Shown piece by piece: positions 36,181-47,864 of a stretch of 64,000 nt of DNA. A model generated the notes under the pieces. The model was not told where the DNA came from. It did no database searches and was given only the letters and a program-made list of their open reading frames with translations. Positions within the stretch are counted from its first letter, which is position 1; each line of letters starts with the position of its first letter. A program made the position numbers and the translations under genes. Origin of the DNA: Reticulascus tulasneorum (Eukaryota > Ascomycota > Sordariomycetes > Glomerellales > Reticulascaceae); assembly GCA_001557505.1 (NCBI GenBank), contig LSAX01000001.1, positions 3,534,001 through 3,598,000 on the forward strand, given 5' to 3'.

Positions 36181-37483
36181 ATGTCGTTTGAAGGCCTACA
36201 GGAGCGATTAACAGCTCTACAAGAAACGACAGCACAATTGAAAGAGCTGATCGACCGGCTTGCCAACCTCAAATTCCAACCCGGATCTGTACCGCTTGGC
36301 ACAGATGAGGACAGCGGAGTCAGTGGCGAACTGAGCTTCGAGATTAATCAGATCCTAAGAGAGGAAGATGACGAACTGGAGCTGCTGCAAGAGGAGGTTG
36401 AGGATTTGCGATCAGGTCGGCCTGAGAGCGAAGCGGAGCATCACAAGAAGAGGTTGAAGGATGGGGTTGAGAGGTTAAAGCAAGAGCTCAAACGGTATGT
36501 TCAAGTTTATGTTACGTTATGCGGATATAACGAGCTAACAAGAACTCCATAGTTCTCGAGTGACATTCCGCAAGGCCCAACTAGCTGCAAAACGGAACCT
36601 ATCGCAAGCTCAACGACTCGAACGCGAACTGCTAGTACAGTCATACTCCCAACCAGGTTCTGAGGCCACCTCGCCCGTCTTTGGCGCGGACAAATCCCCC
36701 GCGTTACCACAAATAGTCCGTCATCGGCAGGCTCAGCAACAACAATCATCACTTTCGGAAGAAGATCAACAAACGGTCGGTGCAAGTGGCAATGTCACAA
36801 GCGCACTGAGGCGGACACACGACATGATTGCAACAGAGCTGGCGCGCAGTGAATACGCACATCAGACACTTACGGAATCGACAGCAGCGCTCGCTCAGTT
36901 GAATGAGTCATACAGCTCGCTAGATACAATGCTTGCCTCGTCCAAAGACTTGCTCGGGACACTGCTGCGGTCACAGAAGAGCGATACGTGGTATCTGCAG
37001 ACGGCACTGTATATGCTCTTTGTCACAGGCGCATGGCTCGTCTATCGTCGGTTCCTCTACGGCCCGCTGTGGTGGCTGGTCTGGCTGCCCTTGAAATTAC
37101 TCTACAGTCTCACAGTGGGCGGCGGAAGTGCCGTGGTGAAGTACGCCGGCTCAGGGAAGCCGTCAGAGGCAGTTGTTCATGAGGGAAAGGTTGACGTTGA
37201 GGGGCTGCCGAATGAGGATCTGCCAACTGTGGAGGTCGCACATGAGGCGAAGAGCTCCGAGGCTGCGGGTGATCCCGACTCGATGATCGAGACTGTAGGG
37301 AAAATTGTGGACGGCGTGGAAGGTGAAGAGGTGCAAGCAGACGACTCGATTATCGGGGATGAGCAACCCGCTCTCAAAGAGACGCCGGGAGTCGGTTCAA
37401 ACAATATGAACGCCAAGGCGAGGATGATGGAAGAGCAGAAGAAAGGGGCCGAGGGTGAAATCAGGCAGAAATATGAGCTGTAG
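36181..37483 (+). CDS. SEC20: SNARE protein SEC20
   Basis: Exons 36181-36494 and 36553-37483 give 414 residues; the 58-nt intron is in phase 2. The N-terminal half is coiled coil (LQERLTALQETTAQLKELID, then EEDDELELLQEEVEDL). The Sec20 SNARE-like region is about 200-275 (ALRRTHDMIATELARSEYA and TESTAALAQLNESY). A hydrophobic segment follows (TALYMLFVTGAWLVY, then a second stretch through YSLTV). The C-terminal tail is acidic and, in yeast Sec20, lumenal. Yeast Sec20 works with Tip20, Ufe1 and Use1 in Golgi-to-ER retrograde fusion. I see no HDEL signal at the end (QKYEL), although yeast Sec20 has one. Confidence 0.88.
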
Positions 37484-39220
37484 GACTAGATACCTGAGGA
37501 TGTACTCCGTACATGAATGTCATATTATATAATGTCCACAAAATGCATGACGCGAGGGCGGCTAGCCAAGTCTCTCTCCAACTACATCAACCATGATTTC
37601 CACGCATATTAATTCGTACGTAGTACTTTTCGATATGGCTTGTGAAGCTGTCAAGTCAAACGCGTCTCAATTGGAGTGGTACATCTAAGTTAAAGGCAAG
37701 GGTCGTTGAGTCGTTGAACGCATGAACTCCAAGGAACCTCAGCTAGGGCAAAAATACACTGTAGAAAGCTAAGTGACCAGGTTTTTGTACCGCCTCCGCG
37801 CTGGCCAATCTTGGTTGGAGATTTGCTTTCATAGTGCCGAGTTGCCACAATCAAGGATCAGGGGCATTCTCTTGGTGCGTCCATCAAATTTAGGACGGCT
37901 CGTATTCCTGCAAGATCTGCTTCAGGATGGTGACAGCATCACGAGAACCTGTAGTTCCTGACGCGTTACACACAAAGGCCTTGGCTTCCAGACGTGCTTT
38001 GTCTAGTGTTATGCTGGCAGTTAGAACAGGGAGCTGCATATAGGTGTAATCTGTAGTGATCATGAAATGTCTCATTAGGGCAGACCCCAGAAGGCACATA
38101 TGAAAGCGTGATCCTAACATTCTTCAAGCCACCGCTCCCCATTTTGTTATCACTCAACGCTCTGCCGAATGATACATACCGTGAACCCAACTAAGCTAGA
38201 CTACAGTCAGGTCCTGAGAGACTTGGGGGAGAAGACTTGGCAAACCATGGGTGTGACTAGCGCCCTGTAAGTCCGAAGTTTACTCCAGCTTTTCAAAGCA
38301 ACCGCTGATTCGTCTGCCGCCCCTGAAACGGCGCCCATCCAATCACCCGTGGCAATTGGAGTTTAGCTTCGACCGAGGCTTGCATCCCGTGCCCCGGGAG
38401 CGCGCATCGATCACCCAGCAGCTTTTCGCGTAACGATCTCAGGAGTCACGACTCCAAACAGAAAACCGTCCACAGGAGCCAGGAACTTACCCTTCTGTAC
38501 GCACCGTCCCCCAGTCCGCACGCCAGGACGAGGACAGAAAACCACACGAAACATGCCAGAATCTCGATCGGCGGGAACTCTATTCCCCTCGCGGAATGCT
38601 GTGATGTGATGATATCCTCCTCTCCTCCCCTGGCCCACCCGGCAGATCAGCTTCCCCCCCAGCCAGGGCACGGAAAAGGAAAAGGCAAAAAAAGAAACCA
38701 AAAAGGGAATAAACCTGCAATTTAAATTTGAGATTTGGCGGCGGTGCCACCCTCACCAGGGCAGAAAAGGCGGCCCAATCTTCCCCAGACAACGATCAAA
38801 AATCCATGTCCCCTAGCACCCCCAGGCCCATTCTATCGCGCGGTCAAGCGACTGCTACCAAACCGCGAGAAAGAGTAGAGGCCCTCGGACACGACAAAGG
38901 CTAATCGACCTTGCCAGCCTTGGAATCCCCCCCTTGGCGCTGGACGAGTGTTTTTAAACAGCCTGACCACCACTTCCGTGCGTTATCCCTTTTTTTGTTT
39001 CTTGTTTCTGGATTCCATCTCGCCTTGGTCTCTTGAAAGCTCCTTGCTACAAAGCTCGCTCTCGTTTTTTAAACTTATAACTTACTCTCTTCGTCACTCT
39101 CGCTCCTCAGCTTCCTGCTGTAACTTTTTGGTTTTAACTTTATTTTTATATAACTTGCTGTCCTCTATACCTGACCGTACTTAATTCTACCGTAATCTAC
39201 AACCCCACGACATCCCCAAG
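37484..39220. other. Long intergenic region between SEC20 and a GPI-protein gene
   Basis: 1.7 kb without a supported gene. The right end (about 38950-39220) is very pyrimidine-rich, as in long leaders of highly expressed fungal genes. Frames at 37890-38190 and 38411-38792 (minus) show no domain. A non-coding transcript cannot be excluded. Confidence 0.5.
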
Positions 39221-39793
39221 ATGCGTTTCTCCGCAGTTATCCTCGCTGGCGTGTTCGCCCTGGTTTCCAACGCGCAGACTACCGTTGCCCCTTCTTCGCC
39301 CGAGGCTTCTCTTCAGGCCGATGTCATCAAGTGCCTGGACGCCTGCGCCGCCAGCGATGTCGACTGCCAGTCGCACTGCATTGCTGTAAGTCACCCGTCT
39401 CCGATGAAAACAAAGAGCAGCCCGTTAACAAACGTGCCGTAGGTCCCCAACCCAACCCCAGAACAGGTCAACGCACTCAATGATTGCGTTGCCGAATGCC
39501 CCCAGGGTAACGGTTCCGCTGAGGAGACTGCCAACTACATCGCTTGCCGCGATGGCTGCATTGGCAAGTACTACTACACCAACACCGGCACGCCCGCCCC
39601 AACTGGCGGTTCCGGCTCCGGCAACGGCAATGACAACGAGGGTGCATCGGCCACTACCACTCCCACCGGCAGCATAACCCAGGCCGCCACCGGCACCTCG
39701 CAAACCACGACCTCGACCCCCAACGCTGCTCCTGTCGTCGCTGGGTCCGCGTCGTTCGGCCTTCTCAGTTTCCTCGCTGCTTTCCTCCTATAG
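39221..39793 (+). CDS. Small secreted cysteine-rich protein, GPI-anchored, Ser/Thr-rich
   Basis: Exons 39221-39385 and 39443-39793 give 171 residues; the 57-nt intron is in phase 0. A signal peptide (MRFSAVILAGVFALVSNAQ) is followed by a Cys module of about 75 residues with CLDAC, DCQSHC, CVAEC and CRDGC pairs, likely four disulphides. Then comes a Ser/Thr/Gly-rich linker of about 50 residues and a hydrophobic tail (ASFGLLSFLAAFLL), typical of a GPI signal. Such proteins are common in Sordariomycete walls. The Cys spacing is not the CFEM pattern. Function unknown; a wall protein by layout. Confidence 0.85.
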
Positions 39794-39998
39794 ACTGGGG
39801 GAGAGTGTTAAATGTTTGGGGACATGAATGGAGTAAAGAGCGGGAGATGTTAATACCAAGTGTGTTGCTGAGCGAGATGGGACGGTGCAATGGGTGTTGA
39901 GTCAATAATTGGATAACTGAATTTGAGGGGATCTGTTTGTGTCTGCTGATATAACAGAAAGGGGTTGCTTCAATTATCACAAATACCACAAGTCCATT

Positions 39999-40947
39999 CT
40001 AGCTTCCAGCCACCTTTGATTTGACCTCTGTTATGTCGCTCACCCATGGTAGACCCAACTGCTTCATCTCGACAGCTAGCTGAAATAGGTAGTCCAAGCT
40101 GCTCGGGAGTTAGCACAATCGAAGAAGTAGATTGGTCGGCGCGATCACCTTTCGCACTGGGTCTTCGCCTTGTGGACGTTGTCACCCCAGACATACACGC
40201 CATGCCGCCTGACGAGAACGGCGTACGTGTCAGGGTACTTGTCCATCGCCTCCTCGAGGTACTCCGTCAGGTCCTCCTCATGAGGAGTGTTCTCAATGAC
40301 GGGGATGCGCAACGTGTCGTGGTAGCCCAGATTACCCTGTTTCTGGTACCCTCTGCCGAATCCTTTGATCTGCTCGATATTGTTGATTTCAAAGAGCTTG
40401 TCGTTGCCCGAGCCCCGCGTCTCGAGAATCAGCGTCACCAAAACCGCCCAGTGAGAATGGGTGTGGATGCAACAGCCAGCACCTCGCCGGGTGAAGGCGG
40501 CCAGGAAGAGTGGCGTGCATTGTGATGGCTTATAGATTGGGGGAGAGCGCAGGTATGAGCGGTTCTTGAAGTCTGGTTGCTGTTTTGCAAGGGAAAGGAC
40601 ATAGATGTCCGCGCTCTTCATCAGCTCCTTCTGAACGCCGGATGGCGCGAGGTAGACCAAGTCACTATCAGTCCAGAATGTAAGCTCATGCTCTTCTTCT
40701 CTTGCGCCAAACACACGACATCACAGATGAAACCAGGGAGGGGAATCATGTACTCTTGTCGAATAGAACAGCCTCCTCCTGTGCCCGTAACCCATCCCAA
40801 ATTCCAGAACTTGGCACATAGCGAGGGGATCAGGTTCGCTGGATGGTTTGGGTCGTCAGAGGTGACGAGCTGGTCAGGGTTGCTGGGCTCGACCTCTGTG
40901 GCCACGTTCTCTTCCGGCCCCCTCTCGGATATTGAAGATGGCTCCAT
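39999..40947 (-). CDS. MDE1: Methylthioribulose-1-phosphate dehydratase
   Basis: Exons 40947-40754, 40664-40149 and 40098-39999 give 269 residues. Junctions restore [14 protein letters not shown] and [15 protein letters not shown]. It is a class II aldolase/adducin-fold enzyme: [12 protein letters not shown] near the start, the zinc-binding [11 protein letters not shown], and RRHGVYVWG with a further His ligand. It dehydrates 5-methylthioribulose 1-phosphate in the methionine salvage pathway in the cytosol. The first donor (GTACAT) and third-exon donor (GTGATC) are weak, but phase and family fit. The length agrees with fungal MDE1 (about 240-270 aa). Confidence 0.93.
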
Positions 40948-42480
40948 GGAGATAAGCTCGCCGTTGTAGGCAAGCTCCTCTCAAAATGTCAGCGCCCAGT
41001 CTCGGCCGAGTTGGATTGCTTGCTGCCGTGGCTTACACGGTGGTGGCGGGGTAAATGCCGGGCCAAAAAACTGCAAATGTGACTTCACTACGGCCAGGTT
41101 AAGCGAAAAAAGAGTGTTTGTAGTTGTGTCCTTTATTTGAAAGGATTTCGTAGGCTCAAATTGGTTATCCCCCGGCTATCTTCCTCTGCTGGTCATCTCG
41201 GACAATAAAAATTTCGCAATGTGAGCGATATGGGGTTGCATGTGAGGCTAAATTGGCCTGTGATTCGCGAGCGATAGGACACCTCTTCCAATGCGGTCTC
41301 CCCCACACGTGGACTGGATGGGACCACACTTGCCGTATAATGACTGCATGGCGTGCTGAGCAAAGCAGCAAAGCATCCACAGGTAGATTTTGGGGTAATT
41401 GCCGGCTGTGGCTCCGAGGATTGGAATTGAACATGAACAGCGGGCCGGCGGCTTACTTTAATACGTGTATATACAGGCCTGCAGCCATTGGAGGCGAATC
41501 CTTGGTTTTGTTTTTGCTTGGCCCTGGACGAGGCTGAGGCGAGGTTGAAGACTTAACAGGAAAAGGACACCTAACCATATTTCCATCTCATCAAGATCTA
41601 CCAGCGATCATCCATCCCACCCCAACAACGGCTAAGTTGAGCAGGTGCGCGCACGCTAAGCGGCCATGGGATGAATACGATATGAAGCAGGTGAATTTGG
41701 CATCGCAGCAAAAACTGAAACCCATCGTCTCTCACGTAAAGGGCACAGGCAAGGCTTAGCATGAGTGCTATGGGCCGGCCGTGTAACCGCCAATTCCGAA
41801 GCGAAAACAGTAGACAGTTCGAGGTTCTTTCTTTGGCCTTTCGCATTGGATTGGGGGATGGAAGCTCTTCGAATCGCCTGCTCTCGGCTTCGGTGCATCA
41901 GAACCCCTCGCATTCACTGTAGTTACAGGGGGTGGGTGCCTGAAGGAAAATGAGGGACGGCTTCAATTGAGATATGTACCACCAGCCCCCCGCATTCTGG
42001 TACGAGGCCCGGAGGGAACGCAGGTACCTGCATGCGTAGTCTTGTGCTAGCAGGTACATGCCAGGAAGTAGCTAGTGCATGATTGCGACGGTGCCGCGTG
42101 CTTTGCCTTACCTTACTCCGAAATGCTCACAAAGACCCCAATTTTTTCCCTATCCCCTACCAACCGGACCCCTACCCTACCATGCTACCTTAGTAGGTAT
42201 TCTGTACCTTTTTTCTACCAGCCTACTTTAGAAAAAAAAAGGACACGTTGAACAGAATCACAGCTTCTCAGACTAGAAAATCCACACCCGCCCCCTTCTC
42301 CCATTCCTCTCGAACCTTCTTTCTTCGGGACCTTTCTATTCCTCGCACACTACTGAGAGAGCACACATTGATTGACGCTCGTCTTTTTCAAGCACCTCTC
42401 TTGATTCCATTCTCTCCCGTTCTCGTAGTTGATCTGCACCTGCGCGTAGCTTGTTCTACCCGTTGTCAGCAACAGCAATC
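40948..42480. promoter_or_regulatory. Divergent promoter region of MDE1 and calnexin
   Basis: 1.5 kb between two divergent start codons. The right end (about 42120-42480) is rich in CTACC and pyrimidine tracts, as in strong fungal promoters. Frames at 41165-41953 have no domain. An unfolded-protein-response site would be expected upstream of calnexin, but I cannot point to one with confidence. Confidence 0.5.
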
Positions 42481-44499
42481 ATGAAGTTCAACGCCGTTGC
42501 CGCGTTCTCGGCCGCAGCTCTGCTCGCCGGTGGCGTCCAGGCTCACGAGGAGCAGAAGGTTTTGAGCGAGGAGAGCTCCTCTACCACTCCTGAGTCCTCC
42601 ACCTCGGTCGCTTCTATCCCGCTGTCCACGTTCACTGTAAGTTCCCGCCACTCGTCGCTCACCTTTTGGTGGGATCATCTCCGCACCAGAAGCTCCAACG
42701 CACGCCCGGGGCATCCCGTCACTGGGGCTTTCGTAACCAATTCAATTGAGGCCATTGCGATCTAACATTGACTCTATAGCCTACCAAACTTAAGGGCGAC
42801 TTCCTCGAGCAGTTCACTGATGATTGGGAGAAGCGATGGAAGCCATCTCATGCCAAGAAGGACATGAAGGGCTCCAGCAACGAGGAGGAGGAGTGGGCCT
42901 ATGTCGGCGAGTGGTCTGTTGAAGAGCCAAAGGTCTACAAGGGCATTGACGGCGACAAGGGCCTCGTTGTCAAGAACGCGGCTGCTCACCATGCCATTTC
43001 TGCCAAGTTCCCTAAGAAGATTGACAACAAGGGCAAGACGCTCGTTGTCCAGTATGAAGTCAAGCTTCAGAGTAAGTCATCAACCCACCCCTTCAACCCC
43101 CCCCTCCCCACAAGCATAAATAAAAGACTAACCAATCGGTTTCTAGACGGCCTCGAGTGCGGTGGTGCTTACCTCAAGCTCCTTAGGGAGAACAAGGCTC
43201 TCCACCAGGAGGAGTTCGCCAACACCACCCCGTACGTGATCATGTTCGGGCCTGACAAGTGCGGCCACACCAACAAGGTCCACTTCATCTTCAACCACAA
43301 GAACCCCAAGTCTGGCGAGTATGAGGAGAAGCACCTTACTTCCCCTCCTACTGCGCGCATTACCAAGACCACCGAGCTGTACACCCTCATCGTTCACCCC
43401 AACAACACTTTTGCCATCCAGCAGAACGGCGAGGAGGTAAAGGCCGGCAGTCTCTTCGAGGACTTCACTCCCTCTGTCAACCCATCCAAGGAGATTGATG
43501 ACCCTAAGGACTCCAAGCCCGAAACCTGGATTGACGAGGCCCGAATTGCCGACCCTGAGGCTAAGAAGCCTGAGGACTGGGATGAGGAGGCGCCTTACGA
43601 GATTGTCGACGAGGAGGCCACCATCCCCGAGGACTGGCTCGAGAGCGAGCCCCTCACTGTCGCTGACCCGGAGGCCCAGAAGCCCGAGGACTGGGATGAT
43701 GAGGAGGACGGCGACTGGGCCGCTCCTACCGTTCCCAACCCCAAGTGCGCCGATGTCTCCGGCTGTGGCCCATGGGCTAAGCCTATGAAGAAGAACGACG
43801 CCTACAAGGGCAAGTGGACCGCGCCTTTCATTGACAACCCGGCCTACAAGGGTGTCTGGGCTCCTCGCAAGATTAAGAACCCCGATTACTATGAGGACAA
43901 GACCCCGGCCAACTTTGAGCCCATGGGAGCTGTGAGTTTAACCGCCTTACCCAACTGCTTTTTACTGTAGCTAATCACTTGCATTTTAGATCGGCTTCGA
44001 GATCTGGACCATGCAGAATGACATCCTGTTCGACAACATCTACATTGGCCACTCCGTTGAGGATGCCGCCAAGCTTGCCGCCGAGTCATTCAAGGTGAAG
44101 CACGCTGTTGAGCAGCAGGCAGAGTTGGCCGATAAGCCAAAGGAGCCTGAAAAGCCCAAGTCTCCTGCCGACCTCAAGTTCATGGATGACCCCGTCACCT
44201 TCGTCAAGGAGAAGGTTGACCTCTTCCTCACCATCGCCCAGAAGGACCCCATCGAGGCTGTCAAGTTCATGCCCGAGGTTGCGGGTACCGCGGCTGCTCT
44301 TCTCGTCTCGTTCATTGCCCTCATCGCCATCGCTGTCGGTGCCGGTGGTGCATCTGTTCCCCCAGCAGCCAAGAAGGCCGCTGCTGATGCCAAGGACAAG
44401 GCAAAGGATGTGAAGGACAAGGTTGTTCAGGCCGCGGCTTCTGGAGCAGAGGCTGCCAAGGGCGAGGCCACCAAGCGAACCACCCGAAGCCAATCGTAG
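42481..44499 (+). CDS. Calnexin
   Basis: Four exons, 42481-42636, 42780-43071, 43147-43931 and 43990-44499, give 580 residues. A signal peptide ([21 protein letters not shown]) leads into the legume-lectin-like domain ([31 protein letters not shown]). The P domain shows the paired repeats [11 protein letters not shown] and then [16 protein letters not shown] / NPDYYED. The lectin end is [22 protein letters not shown] membrane helix ([20 protein letters not shown]) and a Lys/Ala-rich cytosolic tail follow. It is a lectin chaperone for monoglucosylated glycoproteins in the ER. The tail ends in RTTRSQS, without a KKxx or HDEL retention signal. Confidence 0.96.
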
Positions 44500-45397
44500 A
44501 TGTAATAGGCCGATATTCATTGTCTCTCATAAAAACAAAAACCGGGTTGGGGATTTCTGCCATAGGACACTACGCAAGCCGAGGGATTTGAACATGACCT
44601 TGGCTGCGATTCCGCTAGTTTCTTTTTGCACTTTTGTGTTTGGTCTTCGTGGAAAGGGCAGAGAGCATGGCGCAGGTGTATTCTATGTAGTTTCCTACAC
44701 AAAACAATAAAGATGCCTTTTCCGTCGAACTAAAAAAAACTCTGTCTCATTTCGTGTTGGAAGAGAGAAGCGGACAATTGCGTCCAAGTGGATCGAAATG
44801 CAAAAACCCCCGTCGGGGGTTAATTCTTCGATTCTCTTGGCGTGTTAGCTGTGTGGGAGAGGTGAAGCGGGCATATCCGCCTCGATTCTGTCTAACAAGT
44901 CAAGGGGCCACATCTCCCTGGGGGCTATCCTTGTGTCCGAAGCCGTGGATAAGTATCTGGAGTACTTGCGGACCTATGCGAATAGGCAAGTGGAATTGAA
45001 CCTCTATTATAGGCAAGCGGACATACGGTGGGCGTTTGTTAGCAGATGGTGGCGAGTGACTTCGCGTAAGCTTTTCCTTTGTAGACCCGACACCCAGACA
45101 AACCATCACGGAGCAGCTCGGCATCCAACGGCATTACAGCGGCATCGGCAGGGGAAGCTTCCCATCTTACCTCACCTTTACCCCACTCCAACCACTGTAC
45201 CACAGTCCAGATCCACTGCCGCTCTGGCTCTTTTTCCTTTATAAGTCTTGCGATGTCGCCCATCCCGCAGCGGACATATATGCGTGGCTGGTAATTGGTG
45301 CTAGGGTGTTGTTTGCTGTAGGGTCATATTTCCAATTCAGCCTCCACTCGCCTACCTATAGTTCCGTCTCCCTCTTTTTTCCCTTTTCCCTCTCGCG
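44500..45397. other. Intergenic region between calnexin and MMSDH
   Basis: This holds the calnexin 3' UTR and the promoter of the dehydrogenase gene. A perfect 7-bp stem with a 3-nt loop (AACCCCC / GGGGGTT) sits at 44805-44821. Frames at 44900-45263 have no domain. No gene is supported. Confidence 0.5.
44805..44821. repeat. Small perfect hairpin
   Basis: The arms AACCCCC and GGGGGTT flank a GTC loop. It lies 300 bp past calnexin, among AT-rich sequence. Its role is unknown; a bacterial-type terminator makes no sense in this genome. Confidence 0.5.
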
Positions 45398-47188
45398 ATG
45401 CGTCGAGCCATCATCTCCAGAGGCTTTGCTGCCAGCGCAGGTCGCACATCCAGAACCACGGTACATCGATCCGCGTTACTGTCTTCGACGGCCATGGCTC
45501 CCTCGAGCAATTCGGCTTCTGCTGTGGCGGCGAGGAGGATACATGCCACTGCTCGGCATTTCCAACCCAATGCCGCCCTTGCCTCGACTGCCGAGTCGTT
45601 CCCCCGCACCCACGAGAAGATCTCGAAGCCGGAGGATACGCCGTACTTCCTGAACAATGAATTCGTCAAATCGTCTACCACCTCGTTCATCGATCTATAT
45701 GACCCGGCCACTAATAATCTCGTCACCCGGGTGCCGCAGATGACCCAGGAGGAGATGGAAGGCGCCGTGGCGTCCGCCGAGAAGGCATTCCCAGCCTGGC
45801 GGGCTCAGAGTGTGATCGCACGCCAGCAGATCATGTTCAAGTTCGTGGCTCTGATCAGAGAGAACTGGGACCGATTGGCGGCGAGCATTACGCTGGAGCA
45901 GGGCAAGACGTTTGCCGATGCCAAGGGTGATGTGTTGAGAGGTCTGCAAGTCGCTGAGGCGGCGTGCGGTGCGCCCGAGCTGTTGAAGGGCGAGGTACTG
46001 GAGGTTGCAAAGGACATGGAGACAAGAACGTACCGTGAACCCTTGGGCGTTGTGGCAGCCATCTGCCCTTTCAGTACGTATTCCATTGGTCTGGGAAAAT
46101 ACGTTACTGAGCGTGTGGCTAACTGATTTGAAGACTTCCCTGCCATGATTCCTCTTTGGTGTATTCCAATTGCAACGATCACCGGCAACACCCTGATCCT
46201 CAAGCCCTCCGAGCGCGATCCCGGGTGCTCAATGATCCTGGCAGAGCTTGTAAAGAAGGCTGGCTTCCCAGATGGCGTCGTAAATGTCATCCACGGAGCG
46301 CACAAGACTGTAGACTTTATTCTCGATGCACCAGCCATCAGGGCCGTCAGCTTTGTTGGTGGAAACAAGGCTGGTGAATACATCTTCAACCGTGGATCGG
46401 CGAACGGCAAGCGGGTACAGGCCAACCTGGGTGCCAAGAACCATGCTGCCGTTCTACCGGACTGCAACAAGAACCACTTCCTCAACAGCGTGGTCGGCGC
46501 TGCTTTCGGTGCGGCGGGTCAGCGATGCATGGCGCTAAGCACACTTGTGATGGTCGGCGAGACCAAGGAGTGGCTACCGGAACTGGCTGAGATGGCCAAG
46601 CAGCTCAAGGTCAATGGAGGCTTTGAAGAGGGTGCCGATCTTGGCCCTGTAATCTCTCCTTATAGCAAGGAGCGAATCGAAAGCTTGATCCAAAGCGCCG
46701 AAGAAGAAGGCGCCACTATTCTCCTCGATGGAAGAGGTTTCACCCCTGAAAAATACCCCAATGGCAACTGGGTTGGGCCTACCATCATCTCGAACGTCAC
46801 CACAGAAATGCGCTGCTACAAGGAGGAGATATTTGGACCTGTTCTGGTGTGCCTCAACGTGGAGACACTTAATGATGCGGTTGAGTTGATCAACAAGAAC
46901 GAGTACGGCAACGGCGTTGCCATCTTCACCCGCTCTGGCCCGACGGCGGAGACATTCCGACGGAACATTGAGGCTGGTCAGGTCGGTATCAATGTGCCGA
47001 TTCCAGTCCCACTCCCCATGTTCTCCTTCACGGGCAACAAGAAGAGTATTGCTGGTGGCGGTGCGAGCACGTTCTACGGCAAGCCAGGCATCAACTTCTA
47101 CACCCAGCTGAAGACGGTTACCTCGCTTTGGCAGGCTACGGACGCAATTGCCCAAAAGGCGGATGTTTCTATGCCAACGCATTCGTAG
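45398..47188 (+). CDS. Methylmalonate-semialdehyde dehydrogenase (acylating), mitochondrial
   Basis: Exons 45398-46073 and 46134-47188 give 576 residues; the 60-nt intron splits AICPF-NFPAM. The N-terminus is a basic, acid-free presequence ([19 protein letters not shown]) reaching to about 60. The ALDH6 core shows [23 protein letters not shown] in two blocks, [12 protein letters not shown], the catalytic Cys in GQRCMALS (about Cys357), and EIFGPVL. The end carries the family's [15 protein letters not shown]. The enzyme converts malonate and methylmalonate semialdehydes to acetyl- and propionyl-CoA in valine and pyrimidine breakdown. An in-frame ATG at 45494 might start a shorter presequence. 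Confidence 0.95.
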
Positions 47189-47864
47189 AGGAGAAGTTGC
47201 TCACCGGGCAAGGTGGTGTATATTGATTGGATGATGCGGGGGTGGCTAAGGAGTGGTAGCTGATGGACAAATTGAATACTCGTTGGCTGTAAAACACCGC
47301 GGGTATATTTACAAGTGATGGTTGTTGACAAGTCAGGAAGATAGTGTCAATCTGGAATGGAAACAAAAGACTCTGATTATAACTTGGACATATGCATTGA
47401 CTATTTTCATGATTACAATGGTAGAAACTCCGATTTCTGGTGAGATGTGACAGGTCTGATTATGGTTATACACATAGTGCCAAACTTTGCCCCAAATGAG
47501 TTCTTTATTGCATCCTCTTATAGAGAAATAAAGTACCGTTCACTAAATCTCATAGAGACAATCTTTCGAGAATTTGCTGTTTCTGCTTCATTTTGATGCT
47601 CACATGGTCACTTGGTGGACTGCTATAGCGCGATGCCGCCATTAGCCTTGGCCAAGCAAGCTCATCCCAGTCCTCACAATTCGTCACCGCATTCTACTAA
47701 ATGCTTCGGAAATCAGCAGCAATCAGGGTCTATCAACGCCTTTGGATCGCCGGTTATCAATAAGTGGGGTTTGATGGGCTTGATCACAGCTTCTCAAAAC
47801 GGCTTCGGCTGAAACGTATTATTTGGTATCGCCTAGCTATGACGACTGAGGGCTACAACCGACT
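47189..47864. other. Intergenic region between MMSDH and an F-box gene
   Basis: Both flanking genes run on the plus strand. The 3' UTR of the first and the promoter of the second lie here. The sequence is AT-rich and no gene is seen. Confidence 0.5.

Noticed and set aside
44805..44821. GC-rich hairpin followed by T-rich sequence as a terminator
   Set aside because: Bacterial-type terminators do not apply in a fungal nuclear genome; kept only as a small hairpin.
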